Positions 37,900 to 47,077 of a stretch of DNA of 64,000 nt are shown here, piece by piece. The notes under the pieces were generated by a model, which was not told the origin of the DNA, made no database searches, and saw only the letters and a list, made by a program, of their open reading frames with translations. The position numbers and the translations under genes are program-made. Source of the stretch: Kosakonia oryziphila (GTDB taxonomy: Bacteria > Pseudomonadota > Gammaproteobacteria > Enterobacterales > Enterobacteriaceae); contig NZ_FMBC01000016.1 of assembly GCF_900094795.1 (NCBI RefSeq), positions 1 to 64,000 of the forward strand. Direction: 5' to 3'. Position 1 is the stretch's first letter, and every line of letters starts with the position of its first letter.

Positions 37900-38847
37900 A
37901 TGCAAAACCGGCTGACAATCAAAGATATTGCGCGTTTAAGCGGGGTGGGGAAATCCACCGTTTCCCGCGTGCTAAATAACGAAAGCGGCGTGAGCCAGCG
38001 GACGCGCGAAAAAGTGGAGGCCATCGTCAATCAACACGGTTTTTCCCCTTCCCGTTCCGCACGCGCCATGCGCGGACAAAGCGACAAAGTAGTGGCAATT
38101 ATCGTCTCGCGTCTCGATTCCCTGTCGGAAAACCTGGCGGTACAGACCATGCTTCCCGCCTTCTACAAACAGGGTTACGACCCGATCATGATGGAGAGCC
38201 AGTTTTCGCCGGAACTGGTCGGCGAGCATTTGCAGATGCTGAGTCACCGCAATATCGACGGCGTCGTGCTGTTTGGTTTTACCGGCATTACCGAAGAGCT
38301 ATTGGCTTCCTGGCAGTCATCGTTGGTGCTGCTGGCGCGTGACGTGAATGGTTTTTCTTCGGTTTGTTACGACGATGAAGGCGCTATTCAACTATTGATG
38401 GAAAAACTCTACGCTCAGGGCCATCGCCATATCAGCTTTATCGGCGTGCCGCACAGCGATGTCACGACCGGCAAACGCCGCCACGATGCTTATCTGGCAT
38501 GCTGCCAGCAATACCAGCTTGAACCGCTCTCCGTGCTGCCAGGCCTTGCCATGAAGCAGGGTTACGACCACGTAGCTGATGTGCTGACACCGCAAACCAC
38601 CGCGCTATTGTGCGCTACCGATACGCTGGCGCTGGGCGCCAGCAAATACTTGCAGCAACAGCGCATCGAAAACCTGCAACTTGCCAGTGTGGGTAACACG
38701 CCGTTGATGAAATTCCTGCATCCGGAAATTGTTACCGTCGATCCAGGCTATGCTCAGGCAGGCCGCCAGGCCGCTGCCCAGTTAATCGAACAAGTAAATG
38801 ACCGTGCTGATTTACGACAGATTGTGATCCCCGCCAAGCTCGCCTGA
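37900..38847 (+). CDS. treR: Trehalose operon repressor TreR
   Basis: A LacI-family repressor of 315 residues. The helix-turn-helix region LTIKDIARLSGVGKSTVSRV and the hinge are at the N-terminus, followed by a periplasmic-binding-like effector domain (QSDKVVAIIVSRLDSLSEN). In E. coli it responds to trehalose-6-phosphate and represses treBC. The start MQNRLTIKD at 37900 matches E. coli; a longer frame upstream has no support. It is divergent from mgtA. Confidence 0.96.
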   Translation: MQNRLTIKDIARLSGVGKSTVSRVLNNESGVSQRTREKVEAIVNQHGFSPSRSARAMRGQSDKVVAIIVSRLDSLSENLAVQTMLPAFYKQGYDPIMMESQFSPELVGEHLQMLSHRNIDGVVLFGFTGITEELLASWQSSLVLLARDVNGFSSVCYDDEGAIQLLMEKLYAQGHRHISFIGVPHSDVTTGKRRHDAYLACCQQYQLEPLSVLPGLAMKQGYDHVADVLTPQTTALLCATDTLALGASKYLQQQRIENLQLASVGNTPLMKFLHPEIVTVDPGYAQAGRQAAAQLIEQVNDRADLRQIVIPAKLA

Positions 38848-38885
38848 TTGTGCCGTACGGTTTATTGTGATCCTCGCCTGATTTC

Positions 38886-38897
38886 GGGAACGTTCCC
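38886..38897. promoter_or_regulatory. TreR operator upstream of treB
   Basis: GGGAACGTTCCC is a perfect 12-bp palindrome with the central CG expected of LacI/GalR-family operators. It sits 76 bases upstream of the treB start. Confidence 0.8.
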
Positions 38898-38972
38898 ATT
38901 TTTTATTTTTTTGCTCCTGGTTACGCTTTGCTCCGGTCATTACGCATCATTTCTCCTTCGAGAGGCACCTTG

Positions 38973-40391
38973 ATGGGCAAAGTAAATCAATCCGATATTG
39001 AGAAGTTAATCGCACTGGTGGGCGGGCGTGAAAACATCGCTACTGTCAGCCACTGTATTACGCGGTTACGCTTCGTGTTGAACAATCCGGCAGCGGCCAA
39101 TCCGCAAGAAATTGAGCAGTTGCCGATGGTTAAAGGCTGTTTCACCAATGCAGGACAGTTTCAGGTGGTGATCGGCACTAACGTTGGCGACTACTATCAG
39201 GCGCTGCGCGAAGCCGCTGGCCTGGCGCATGCTGACAAAGAGCAGGCCAAGCTGGCGGCGCGGCAAAATATGAAATGGCACGAGCGCCTGATCTCTCATT
39301 TCGCAGAGATCTTTTTCCCACTGCTTCCGGCGCTGATCAGCGGAGGCCTGATTCTCGGTTTCCGTAACGTGATCGGCGATGTGCCAATGAGCAATGGCCA
39401 GACACTGGCGCAGATGTTCCCGTCGCTGAAAACGGTCTACGACTTCCTTTGGTTGATTGGTGAGGCGATCTTCTTCTATTTGCCGGTTGGCATCTGCTGG
39501 TCAGCAGTGCGCAAAATGGGTGGAACGCCGATCCTCGGGATCGTACTGGGCATTACGCTGGTGTCACCGCAGTTGATGAATGCCTATCTACTGGGTTCGC
39601 AAACGCCGGAAGTATGGAATTTCGGCCTGTTTACCATCGCTAAAGTCGGTTATCAGGCGCAGGTTATCCCGGCGCTGCTGGCGGGTCTGATGCTGGGCGT
39701 GATTGAAACGCGCCTGAAACGCCTGGTGCCGGATTACCTCTATCTGGTTGTCGTACCGGTCTGCTCGTTAATACTGGCGGTGTTCCTCGCCCACGCCTTT
39801 ATTGGCCCGTTCGGCCGCATGATTGGCGATGGCGTGGCTTATGCGGTTCGTCATCTGATGACCGGCAGTTTTGCCCCAATTGGCGCCGCGCTGTTTGGTT
39901 TTCTCTATGCGCCGCTGGTTATCACTGGCGTACATCAAACCACGCTGGCGATCGATATGCAGATGATCCAGAGCATGGGCGGCACGCCGGTATGGCCACT
40001 GATTGCGCTTTCTAATATCGCTCAGGGTTCGGCAGTGGTCGGTATCATCATTGCCAGCCGTAAACAAAATGAACGCGAGATCTCCGTGCCTGCCGCCATC
40101 TCTGCCTTTTTAGGCGTAACCGAACCCGCGATGTACGGCATTAACCTGAAATACCGCTTCCCGATGCTGTGCGCCATGATTGGCTCCGGCTTCGCTGGAT
40201 TGCTGTGTGGTCTGAACGGCGTAATGGCGAATGGTATCGGCGTCGGCGGGTTACCAGGCATTCTCTCCATTCAACCCACCTACTGGCAGGTTTATATGCT
40301 GGCGATGGCCATCGCCGTGGTGATCCCTATTGCCCTCACTTCCTTTGTTTATCAGCGCAAGTTCCGTCAAGGCACTTTGCAGATTGTGTAA
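38973..40391 (+). CDS. treB: PTS trehalose-specific EIIBC
   Basis: A 472-residue permease that imports trehalose and phosphorylates it to trehalose-6-phosphate. The EIIB domain comes first, with the phospho-Cys in ATVSHCITRLRF, then about ten membrane spans of EIIC (for example LISGGLILGFRNVIGD). It lacks its own EIIA; E. coli uses the glucose EIIA. The start at 38973 follows GAGAGGCACCTTG. First gene of treBC. Confidence 0.95.
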   Translation: MGKVNQSDIEKLIALVGGRENIATVSHCITRLRFVLNNPAAANPQEIEQLPMVKGCFTNAGQFQVVIGTNVGDYYQALREAAGLAHADKEQAKLAARQNMKWHERLISHFAEIFFPLLPALISGGLILGFRNVIGDVPMSNGQTLAQMFPSLKTVYDFLWLIGEAIFFYLPVGICWSAVRKMGGTPILGIVLGITLVSPQLMNAYLLGSQTPEVWNFGLFTIAKVGYQAQVIPALLAGLMLGVIETRLKRLVPDYLYLVVVPVCSLILAVFLAHAFIGPFGRMIGDGVAYAVRHLMTGSFAPIGAALFGFLYAPLVITGVHQTTLAIDMQMIQSMGGTPVWPLIALSNIAQGSAVVGIIIASRKQNEREISVPAAISAFLGVTEPAMYGINLKYRFPMLCAMIGSGFAGLLCGLNGVMANGIGVGGLPGILSIQPTYWQVYMLAMAIAVVIPIALTSFVYQRKFRQGTLQIV

Positions 40392-40436
40392 TGTTTGGGG
40401 CGCGTTTGTGCCCCCTTTTTTTTCGCAGGAATTGTT

Positions 40437-42092
40437 ATGAATACCCTTCCCCACTGGTGGCAGAACGGCGTCATTTACCAGATTTACCCAAAAAGTTTTC
40501 AGGACTCAACCGGCAGCGGTACCGGAGATTTACGCGGCGTCATCACCCGTCTCGACTATTTGCAAACTCTGGGTGTGGATGCCATCTGGCTGACACCGTT
40601 CTACATTTCCCCACAGATCGATAACGGTTACGACGTCGCGAATTATACCGCTATTGACCCCGCTTACGGTACGCTGGAAGACTTTGACGAACTGGTAGCA
40701 CAGGCGCACCAACGCGGGATCCGCCTGATTCTGGATATGGTGTTCAATCACACCTCAACGCAGCACGCCTGGTTTCAAGCGGCACAGGATCCCGCCAGCC
40801 CTTACCGCAGTTTCTATATCTGGCGCGATGGCGAACCGGACGTACCGCCGAACAACTGGCGTTCCAAATTCGGCGGCAGCGCGTGGCGTTGGCACAGCCA
40901 GAGCGGCCAGTACTATTTGCACCTTTTTGCGCCGGAGCAGGCCGATCTCAACTGGGAAAACCTGGCGGTTCGCGACGCGCTAAAAGAGGTCTGCGCTTTC
41001 TGGGCGGATCGCGGCGTTGACGGTTTACGTCTCGATGTCATCAACTTAATCTCCAAAGAACAGGATTTCCCCGGCGATCACGACGGGGATGGTCGACGCT
41101 TTTATACCGATGGCCCGCGAGTGCATGAATTTCTGCAGGAGATGAGCCGCGAGGTTTTCCAGCCGCGTGAACTGATGACGGTGGGAGAAATGTCCTCTAC
41201 TTCGCTGGAGAACTGTAAGCGCTATGGCGCGCTGGACGGCAGTGAACTGTCGATGACTTTTAATTTTCACCACCTGAAGGTGGACTACCCCAACGGCGAA
41301 AAATGGGTCCTCGCCCGGCCGGATTATGCGGCGCTGAAAGCGCTGTTCCTCCACTGGCAGCAGGGGATGCATGACGTCGCATGGAATGCGCTGTTCTGGT
41401 GTAATCACGATCAGCCACGCATTGCATCACGCTTTGGCGATGAAGGCGTACTGCGCATTCCGGCCGCCAAAATGCTGGCGATGATTTTGCACGGTATGCA
41501 GGGCACGCCCTATATCTATCAGGGCGAAGAGATTGGCATGACTAACCCGCACTTTTCCCATATTACCGATTACCGCGATGTCGAAAGCCTCAATATGTTC
41601 GCTGAGCAGCGCGCCACCGGACGCGATCCGGAAGAACTGCTGGCGATTCTGGCCAGTAAATCCCGCGACAACAGCCGTACGCCGATGCAGTGGAGCGCCT
41701 GTAAAAATGCCGACTTCACCACTGGCGAGCCGTGGATTGGCCTGTGCGATAACTACCGCGAAATCAACGTTGAGAAGGCCATCAGCGACCCTGACTCGGT
41801 GTTTTATACCTACCAGAAGCTCATCCATCTGCGTAAAACGCTGCCGCTGCTCGCCTGGGGCGATTATCAGGATCTGCTGCCCACACATCCATATCTGTGG
41901 TGTTACCGCCGCCAGTGGCAGGGTGAAACGCTGCTGGTTATTGCAAATCTGAGCAACACATTTCAGCCGTGGCAACCGGAAGAGATGACCGGCGACTGGC
42001 AAGTTGTGATCAGCAATTATGCCGAAACCTCCACAAAACCTGGCGATATGGTGCTTCGGCCGTACGAAGCCGTGTGGTGGCGACAGCCTTAG
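40437..42092 (+). CDS. treC: Trehalose-6-phosphate hydrolase
   Basis: A GH13 alpha-amylase-family enzyme, 551 residues, splitting trehalose-6-phosphate to glucose and glucose-6-phosphate. The nucleophile is in GLRLDVINLI, the acid/base Glu in LMTVGEMSSTS, and the transition-state Asp in WCNHDQPRIAS. The N-terminus is MNTLPHWWQNGVIYQIYP. GCAGGAATTGTT precedes the ATG. It follows treB by 45 bases and is followed by a terminator. Confidence 0.96.
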   Translation: MNTLPHWWQNGVIYQIYPKSFQDSTGSGTGDLRGVITRLDYLQTLGVDAIWLTPFYISPQIDNGYDVANYTAIDPAYGTLEDFDELVAQAHQRGIRLILDMVFNHTSTQHAWFQAAQDPASPYRSFYIWRDGEPDVPPNNWRSKFGGSAWRWHSQSGQYYLHLFAPEQADLNWENLAVRDALKEVCAFWADRGVDGLRLDVINLISKEQDFPGDHDGDGRRFYTDGPRVHEFLQEMSREVFQPRELMTVGEMSSTSLENCKRYGALDGSELSMTFNFHHLKVDYPNGEKWVLARPDYAALKALFLHWQQGMHDVAWNALFWCNHDQPRIASRFGDEGVLRIPAAKMLAMILHGMQGTPYIYQGEEIGMTNPHFSHITDYRDVESLNMFAEQRATGRDPEELLAILASKSRDNSRTPMQWSACKNADFTTGEPWIGLCDNYREINVEKAISDPDSVFYTYQKLIHLRKTLPLLAWGDYQDLLPTHPYLWCYRRQWQGETLLVIANLSNTFQPWQPEEMTGDWQVVISNYAETSTKPGDMVLRPYEAVWWRQP

Positions 42093-42117
42093 ACTTATCC
42101 TGGTAAACACAAACACG

Positions 42118-42143
42118 ACAGCAGGCATAAGCCTGCTGTTTTT
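42118..42143 (+). terminator. Terminator of treBC
   Basis: ACAGCAGGC and GCCTGCTGT form a 9-bp stem with loop ATAA, then TTTT, 25 bases after treC. Confidence 0.88.
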
Positions 42144-42255
42144 GCTGAATTTTTAGTCAAAAGGAGAACGCTAAAATTTACATTGCGCCAGGCTGCCCGT
42201 CCTCTGTGCTATCAAATTTTTACTTTGTCCTGAGTCAATAAAAACGCAAACATGT

Positions 42256-42281
42256 TTGATGCAAATCACTATATATAGAAA
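42256..42281. promoter_or_regulatory. FNR box and adjacent NrdR-like box upstream of nrdD
   Basis: TTGATGCAAATCAC (42256-42269) matches the FNR consensus TTGAT-N4-ATCAA at 9 of 10 positions. Overlapping it, CACTATATATAG matches the NrdR-box core. This fits anaerobic activation of nrdDG by FNR and repression by NrdR. A second NrdR box was not confidently found. Confidence 0.7.
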
Positions 42282-42472
42282 TTAGAATGCTCTCCAGCCC
42301 AACATCTTGTATTTCCCGTCTACTATTCAAACAAGCCGTCCCCATGGGAAGCGATACACGCTGTGGATAACACGGGCCAAAACGAGACAAACTGATTGGT
42401 TTTAGTAATGAATAGCTAAGCCATCAGCGCGCCTTTCATTGTGAATAACCTGTTTTTTAAAATGGAGTAATC

Positions 42473-44608
42473 ATGACACCGCATGTGATGAAACGAGATG
42501 GCTGTAAAGTGCCTTTCAAATCAGAGCGCATTCAAGAAGCGATTTTGCGTGCAGCTAAAGCAGCGGGAGTCGATGACGCAGATTATTGCGCCACCGTCGC
42601 AGACGTAATCAGTCGTCAAATGCAGGATCGGTCGCAGGTTGACATCAGCGAGATCCAGACGGCCGTTGAAAACCAGTTGATGTCCGGGCCGTACAAACAG
42701 CTGGCGCGTGCCTATATCGAATATCGCCACGATCGCGATATCGCACGTGAAAAACGTGGCCGCCTGAACCAGGATATTCGCGGGCTTGTCGAGCAGACCA
42801 ACTCAGCGCTGCTGAACGAGAACGCCAACAAAGACAGTAAAGTGATCCCGACGCAGCGCGATTTGCTGGCAGGGATTGTTGCCAAACACTATGCACGTCA
42901 GCACTTGCTGCCACGCGATGTCGTGCTGGCCCACGAACGCGGAGAAATCCATTATCACGATCTGGATTACTCGCCGTTCTTCCCGATGTTCAACTGCATG
43001 CTGATCGATCTGAAAGGTATGCTGACGCACGGCTTTAAAATGGGTAATGCGGAGATCGAACCGCCGAAATCGATCTCGACCGCGACCGCCGTCACTGCGC
43101 AGATCATCGCCCAGGTCGCCAGCCATATCTACGGCGGCACTACCATTAACCGTATCGATGAAGTGCTGGCGCCATTTGTCACCGCCAGCTTCGAAAAACA
43201 CCGTAAGGTAGCAGCAGAGTGGCAGATTCCGGATGCCGACAGCTATGCCCACAGCCGCACCGAGAAAGAGTGTTACGACGCGTTCCAGTCGCTGGAATAT
43301 GAAGTGAACACACTGCACACTGCCAACGGTCAGACGCCATTCGTCACCTTTGGTTTCGGCCTTGGTACCAGTTGGGAATCCCGTTTGATTCAGCAATCCA
43401 TTCTGCGTAACCGTATCGCTGGTCTGGGTAAAAATCGCAAAACCGCCGTGTTCCCGAAACTGGTGTTCGCTATACGTGATGGACTAAATCATAAGTTTGA
43501 TGATCCAAATTATGACATCAAGCAACTGGCGCTGGAGTGCGCAAGCAAGCGTATGTATCCGGATATTCTGAACTACGATCAAGTGGTTAAGGTTACCGGT
43601 TCGTTCAAAACGCCAATGGGCTGCCGCAGCTTCCTGGGTGTCTATGAAGAGAACGGCGAGCAGATCCACGACGGACGTAACAACCTGGGAGTTATCAGTC
43701 TGAACTTGCCGCGCATCGCGCTGGAAGCGAAAGGCAACGAAGCGGTGTTCTGGAAACTGCTCGACAGCCGCCTGGAACTGTCGCGTAAAGCGCTGATGAC
43801 CCGTATCGCTCGTCTGGAAGGCGTGAAAGCGCGCGTGGCACCAATCCTTTATATGGAAGGTGCATGCGGCGTACGTCTGAAAGCGGACGACGATGTTTCC
43901 GCTATTTTCAAAAATGGCCGCGCATCGATTTCGCTGGGCTATATCGGCATTCACGAAACCATCAACGCGCTCTCCGGCAATAAACATATTTACGACAGTG
44001 AAGCGCTGCGGGCGAAAGGTGTGGCCATTGTCGAACGCCTGCGCCAGGCGGTCGATCAGTGGAAAGAAGAGACCGGTTATGGTTTCAGCCTCTACAGCAC
44101 GCCTAGCGAGAACCTGTGTGACCGTTTCTGTCGCCTTGATACCGCTGAGTTTGGCGTAGTGGATGGGGTGACCGACAAAGGCTACTACACCAACAGCTTC
44201 CACCTCGACGTCGAGAAAAAGGTTAACCCGTACGACAAGATCGATTTCGAAGCGCCGTATCCGCCTTTGGCCAGCGGCGGTTTTATCTGCTACGGCGAAT
44301 ATCCGAACATTCAGCACAACCTGCGGGCGCTGGAAGATGTCTGGGATTACAGCTACCAGCATGTGCCGTACTACGGCACCAATACGCCTATTGATGAGTG
44401 TTACGAGTGCGGTTTTACTGGCGAGTTCGAGTGCACCAGTAAAGGCTTCACCTGCCCGAAATGCGGTAACCACGACGCCGCGCGCGTTTCGGTCACGCGC
44501 CGCGTTTGCGGTTACCTCGGCAGCCCGGATGCTCGTCCGTTTAACGCCGGTAAACAGGAAGAAGTTAAACGCCGCGTGAAACACCTCGGTAACGGGCAAA
44601 TCGGTTAA
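42473..44608 (+). CDS. nrdD: Anaerobic ribonucleoside-triphosphate reductase
   Basis: A class III glycyl-radical reductase of 711 residues that makes dNTPs without oxygen. The ATP-cone allosteric domain is at 1-95 (MKRDGCKVPFKSERIQEAIL). A zinc site of four Cys is in CYECGFTGEFE and FTCPKCGNHD. The radical Gly lies in RRVCGYLGSPDARP near the C-terminus. It needs the activase NrdG, encoded 195 bases downstream beyond an ERIC-like repeat. Confidence 0.97.
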   Translation: MTPHVMKRDGCKVPFKSERIQEAILRAAKAAGVDDADYCATVADVISRQMQDRSQVDISEIQTAVENQLMSGPYKQLARAYIEYRHDRDIAREKRGRLNQDIRGLVEQTNSALLNENANKDSKVIPTQRDLLAGIVAKHYARQHLLPRDVVLAHERGEIHYHDLDYSPFFPMFNCMLIDLKGMLTHGFKMGNAEIEPPKSISTATAVTAQIIAQVASHIYGGTTINRIDEVLAPFVTASFEKHRKVAAEWQIPDADSYAHSRTEKECYDAFQSLEYEVNTLHTANGQTPFVTFGFGLGTSWESRLIQQSILRNRIAGLGKNRKTAVFPKLVFAIRDGLNHKFDDPNYDIKQLALECASKRMYPDILNYDQVVKVTGSFKTPMGCRSFLGVYEENGEQIHDGRNNLGVISLNLPRIALEAKGNEAVFWKLLDSRLELSRKALMTRIARLEGVKARVAPILYMEGACGVRLKADDDVSAIFKNGRASISLGYIGIHETINALSGNKHIYDSEALRAKGVAIVERLRQAVDQWKEETGYGFSLYSTPSENLCDRFCRLDTAEFGVVDGVTDKGYYTNSFHLDVEKKVNPYDKIDFEAPYPPLASGGFICYGEYPNIQHNLRALEDVWDYSYQHVPYYGTNTPIDECYECGFTGEFECTSKGFTCPKCGNHDAARVSVTRRVCGYLGSPDARPFNAGKQEEVKRRVKHLGNGQIG

Positions 44609-44676
44609 TATGTTGATCGCAGATGATGGCTGGTGACTTATCCGGCCTGTGAATCGTCTGTTATATATCCGCAACG

Positions 44677-44781
44677 CAATTGACGTCAGAACAAGGCGGC
44701 CATGGCGAGTGTCCCGGGGAGCTTACATAAGTAAGTGACCCGGGCGCACGTCAGCAGCCAACGCCGTTATGGCGTCAATTG
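44677..44781. repeat. ERIC-type element between nrdD and nrdG
   Basis: CAATTGACG at the left and CGTCAATTG at the right are inverted ends around the ERIC core GGAGCTTACATAAGTAAGTG flanked by TCCCGG/CCGGG. The outer ends differ from the two copies near ridA. It lies inside an operon, so it is transcribed. Confidence 0.75.
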
Positions 44782-44802
44782 ATAAGCGGATGGGAAGCGA
44801 AA

Positions 44803-45267
44803 ATGAATTATCACCAATATTACCCTGTAGACATCGTAAACGGCCCCGGAACCCGCTGCACCCTGTTCGTCTCCGGCTGCGTACATGAATGCCCCGGCTG
44901 CTACAATAAAAGCACCTGGCGGCTTAATTCCGGCGTTCCATTTACGTCTGAGATGGAAGATCGCATCATCGCCGATCTCAACGATACGCGCGTTAAACGC
45001 CAGGGCATTTCACTCTCCGGCGGCGATCCGCTGCATCCACAGAACGTGCCAGACATTTTAAATCTGGTAACCCGCATCCGCGCCGAATGCCCCGGCAAAG
45101 ATCTCTGGGTGTGGACCGGTTACAAAATGGATGAACTGAATGCCGCCCAGCTTGAGGTGGTGGCCCTGATCAACGTGCTGGTTGACGGCAAATTCATTCA
45201 GGATCTAAAAGACCCAATGTTGATTTGGCGCGGCAGCAGCAACCAGGTTGTGCATCATTTGCGGTGA
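44803..45267 (+). CDS. nrdG: Anaerobic ribonucleotide reductase activase
   Basis: A radical-SAM activating enzyme of 154 residues that installs the glycyl radical on NrdD. The 4Fe-4S motif CxxxCxxC is in SGCVHECPGCYNKS, and the SAM-binding SLSGGDPLHP follows. The start MNYHQYYPVDIVNGPGTR at 44803 has GGGAAGCG upstream; an ATG eight codons earlier is not supported. Confidence 0.96.
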   Translation: MNYHQYYPVDIVNGPGTRCTLFVSGCVHECPGCYNKSTWRLNSGVPFTSEMEDRIIADLNDTRVKRQGISLSGGDPLHPQNVPDILNLVTRIRAECPGKDLWVWTGYKMDELNAAQLEVVALINVLVDGKFIQDLKDPMLIWRGSSNQVVHHLR

Positions 45268-45273
45268 ATACCG

Positions 45274-45558
45274 CTACAACCGCTTACGGGCCTGCCGGTA
45301 AGCGGTCGCCTTTTCTCGCTTTCCGACGGCAATAACAAACACCGTCACAATATTATCCCGGACCTGATAAATCAGTCGGTAGCCAGACGACCTGAGTTTG
45401 ATCTTATAACAATCCGGAAAGCCATGCAGTCGGGCAGCCTCAATCCGTGGTTGGATCAGAACCTCCGCAATTTTCTTTTTGAGTTGCGCCCTTACTGTCT
45501 CCCCCAGCTTTTCCCACTCCCGGTATGCTCGTGGATCAAAGACCAGTTCATAGGTCAT
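45274..45558 (-). CDS. relE: RelE/ParE-family toxin
   Basis: A 94-residue toxin of the RelE type, expected to cut mRNA at the ribosome. It starts MTYELVFDPRAYREWEKLG and has the family core YKIKLRSSGYRLIYQVRDN and VFVIAVGKREK, with basic residues that suit RNA binding and cleavage. The gene overlaps the antitoxin end by 11 bases. ParE-type gyrase poisons share the fold, but YRLIY and the spacing resemble RelE more. Confidence 0.88.
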   Translation of the reverse strand: MTYELVFDPRAYREWEKLGETVRAQLKKKIAEVLIQPRIEAARLHGFPDCYKIKLRSSGYRLIYQVRDNIVTVFVIAVGKREKATAYRQARKRL

Positions 45559-45790
45559 CCAGAGTAACCCTGATGCCTTTCTGCGGATTTGCCAGTCGCT
45601 CCCTGACGATTTTCAACAGCGCTTCTTCATCGTCGCTCATCGCCACGGTCTTAATCGGCATACGTCCATTTTCCGCCACATACTGAAACAACATGCGAAC
45701 AGCTTCCGTCGGCGTAATATTGAGTTTTTCCAGCACGATCCACGCCTCTTTCTTGAGATTGTCATCCAGTCGTACATTTAGCGTAGCCAT
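45548..45790 (-). CDS. relB: RelB/DinJ-family antitoxin
   Basis: An 80-residue antitoxin with an N-terminal ribbon-helix-helix (ATLNVRLDDNLKKEAWIVLE) for DNA binding and a C-terminal segment that covers the toxin (ERLANPQKGIRVTLDDL). TGCCTCCGGTAAAA on the plus strand gives CCGGAGGCATA with the ATG at 45790. It precedes and overlaps the toxin gene, the classic antitoxin-toxin order, and should repress its own promoter. Confidence 0.9.
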   Translation of the reverse strand: MATLNVRLDDNLKKEAWIVLEKLNITPTEAVRMLFQYVAENGRMPIKTVAMSDDEEALLKIVRERLANPQKGIRVTLDDL

Positions 45791-45814
45791 TATGCCTCCG
45801 GTAAAAAGAAAATG

Positions 45815-45836
45815 TGTAATGCAATATAGCATTACA
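45815..45836. promoter_or_regulatory. Probable RelB operator
   Basis: TGTAATGC and GCATTACA form an exact 8-bp inverted repeat around AATATA, 25 bases upstream of relB, followed by a further half-site GCATTACATA. This is the expected layout for cooperative RelB binding. Confidence 0.75.
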
Positions 45837-45876
45837 TTCGCATTACATACAGTTCTGGAAAGCGGCTCGCAAAAAC

Positions 45877-46416
45877 TCAATGCGAAGCGATAAAGTCAGA
45901 AGCCGGATGTAGCGGCGGTACAGAGAAACTCTGCTGCATTCTCTGCACTTCTTGCGCAGGCGGCAGGCCAAACAACCGTTTAAACTCACGATTAAATTGT
46001 GACGGGCTTTCATACCCAACTGCATAGCTGGCTGCGGCAGCGGTCATCTCCTGGCGAACCATCAACATTCGCGCCTGGTGCAGACGCACTGATTTGACAT
46101 ACTGCATCGGCGGCATATGCGTCATTGCTTTGAAATGGCTATGAAATGTCGGTACGCTCATCCCCGCCTTGTCTGCCAGTTGCCTTAGGCTCAGCGCTTG
46201 ATTGTACACAGCATGAATATGCCGCAGCACCTTGCAGATCCTGCCGAATTGCCCCTGCAACGCCAGCGCGGAACGCATGGCATGTCCCTGCGCCCCGGTT
46301 AATACGCGAAAATAGAGCTCGTGCACCAACGCTGGCCCAAGAACCGCCGCCTCCAGCGGGGAGCTTAGCGCCTCCAGTAACCGCAATTTTTCATGGGAGT
46401 ACGACAATGTCCGCAA
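45877..46416 (-). pseudogene. AraC-family regulator, 5'-truncated
   Basis: The frame encodes an intact C-terminal AraC DNA-binding domain (LSLRQLADKAGMSVPTFHSHF and AVGYESPSQFNREFKRLFG) and only the last ~70 residues of an AraC_N-type ligand domain (LEAAVLGPALVHELYFRVLTG). Such proteins are normally about 290-300 residues. The frame has no ATG start; its upstream end runs directly into the start region of the divergent dehydrogenase and hits a stop. The first ~110 codons and the usual shared promoter are therefore missing. Confidence 0.75.
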
Positions 46417-47049
46417 AAAAAATTGTTTTTATTACCGGCGTCAGCAGTGGTTTTGGCCGTGCGCTGGCGCAGGAAGCGCTGGCCGCAGGCTATCGCGTGA
46501 TCGGTACGGTGCGTAACACGCGTTTGAGGCGCTGTCATCTGGCTGCGCTTACGGGCGTATCCTGGATGTCACGGATTTCTCAGCAATCGACAATGTTATT
46601 GCCGAAGCGCAAACCAGCGTCGGGCCCATTGATGTGCTGGTAAATAATGCGGGTTACGGTCATGAAGGGTTGATGGAGGAGTCACCGCTGGAAGCCCTGC
46701 GTCACCAGTTTGAGGTTAACGTGTTCGGTGCCATCGCCATGATGAAAGCGGTGCTTCCGGGCATGTGCCAGCGGCGTCGCGGGCACATCATCAACATCAC
46801 CTCGATGGGGGGTTTTATTACCATGCCAGGCATTACTTACTACTGCGGCAGCAAATTTGCGCTGGAGGGAATTTCCGAAGCGCTGGGCAAAGAGGTTCAG
46901 CCGTTTGGCATTTTTGTTACCGCCGTCGCGCCCGGTTCGGTTCGTACCGAATGGGCGGGCCGTTCGATGATCCGCACACCCCGCTCAATTGCCGATTACG
47001 ATGCGCTTTTCGACCCTATCCGCAAAGCGCGCGAGGAGAAAAACGGCAA
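46407..47049 (+). pseudogene. Short-chain dehydrogenase/reductase, frameshifted and 3'-truncated
   Basis: Begins with GGGAGTACGACA and ATG at 46407. TGVSSGFGRALAQEAL is the NAD(P)-binding motif. Around 46517-46525, after GTVRN, the frame is lost and continues in another one (FEALSSGCAYGRILDVTD, then NNAGYG and the catalytic YYCGSKFALEG). The C-terminus is cut after REEKNGKQPG, where a terminator belonging to the next operon begins. Two independent lesions make loss of function likely. It was probably the target of the adjacent AraC remnant. Confidence 0.8.
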
Positions 47050-47076
47050 ACAACCGGGTAGCCACTACCCGGTTGT
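47050..47076 (-). terminator. Terminator of the EF_0829-type operon
   Basis: ACAACCGGGTAG and CTACCCGGTTGT form a perfect 12-bp stem with a 3-base loop, directly after the stop of the PRD regulator. On the minus strand it is followed by TTGCCGTTTTT. Confidence 0.75.
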
Positions 47077-47077
47077 G

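Noticed and set aside
46146-46643. A longer dehydrogenase frame starting at 46146
   Set aside because: The part before 46407 lies opposite the AraC domain and is not coding; the ribosome binding site and NAD-binding motif place the start at 46407.
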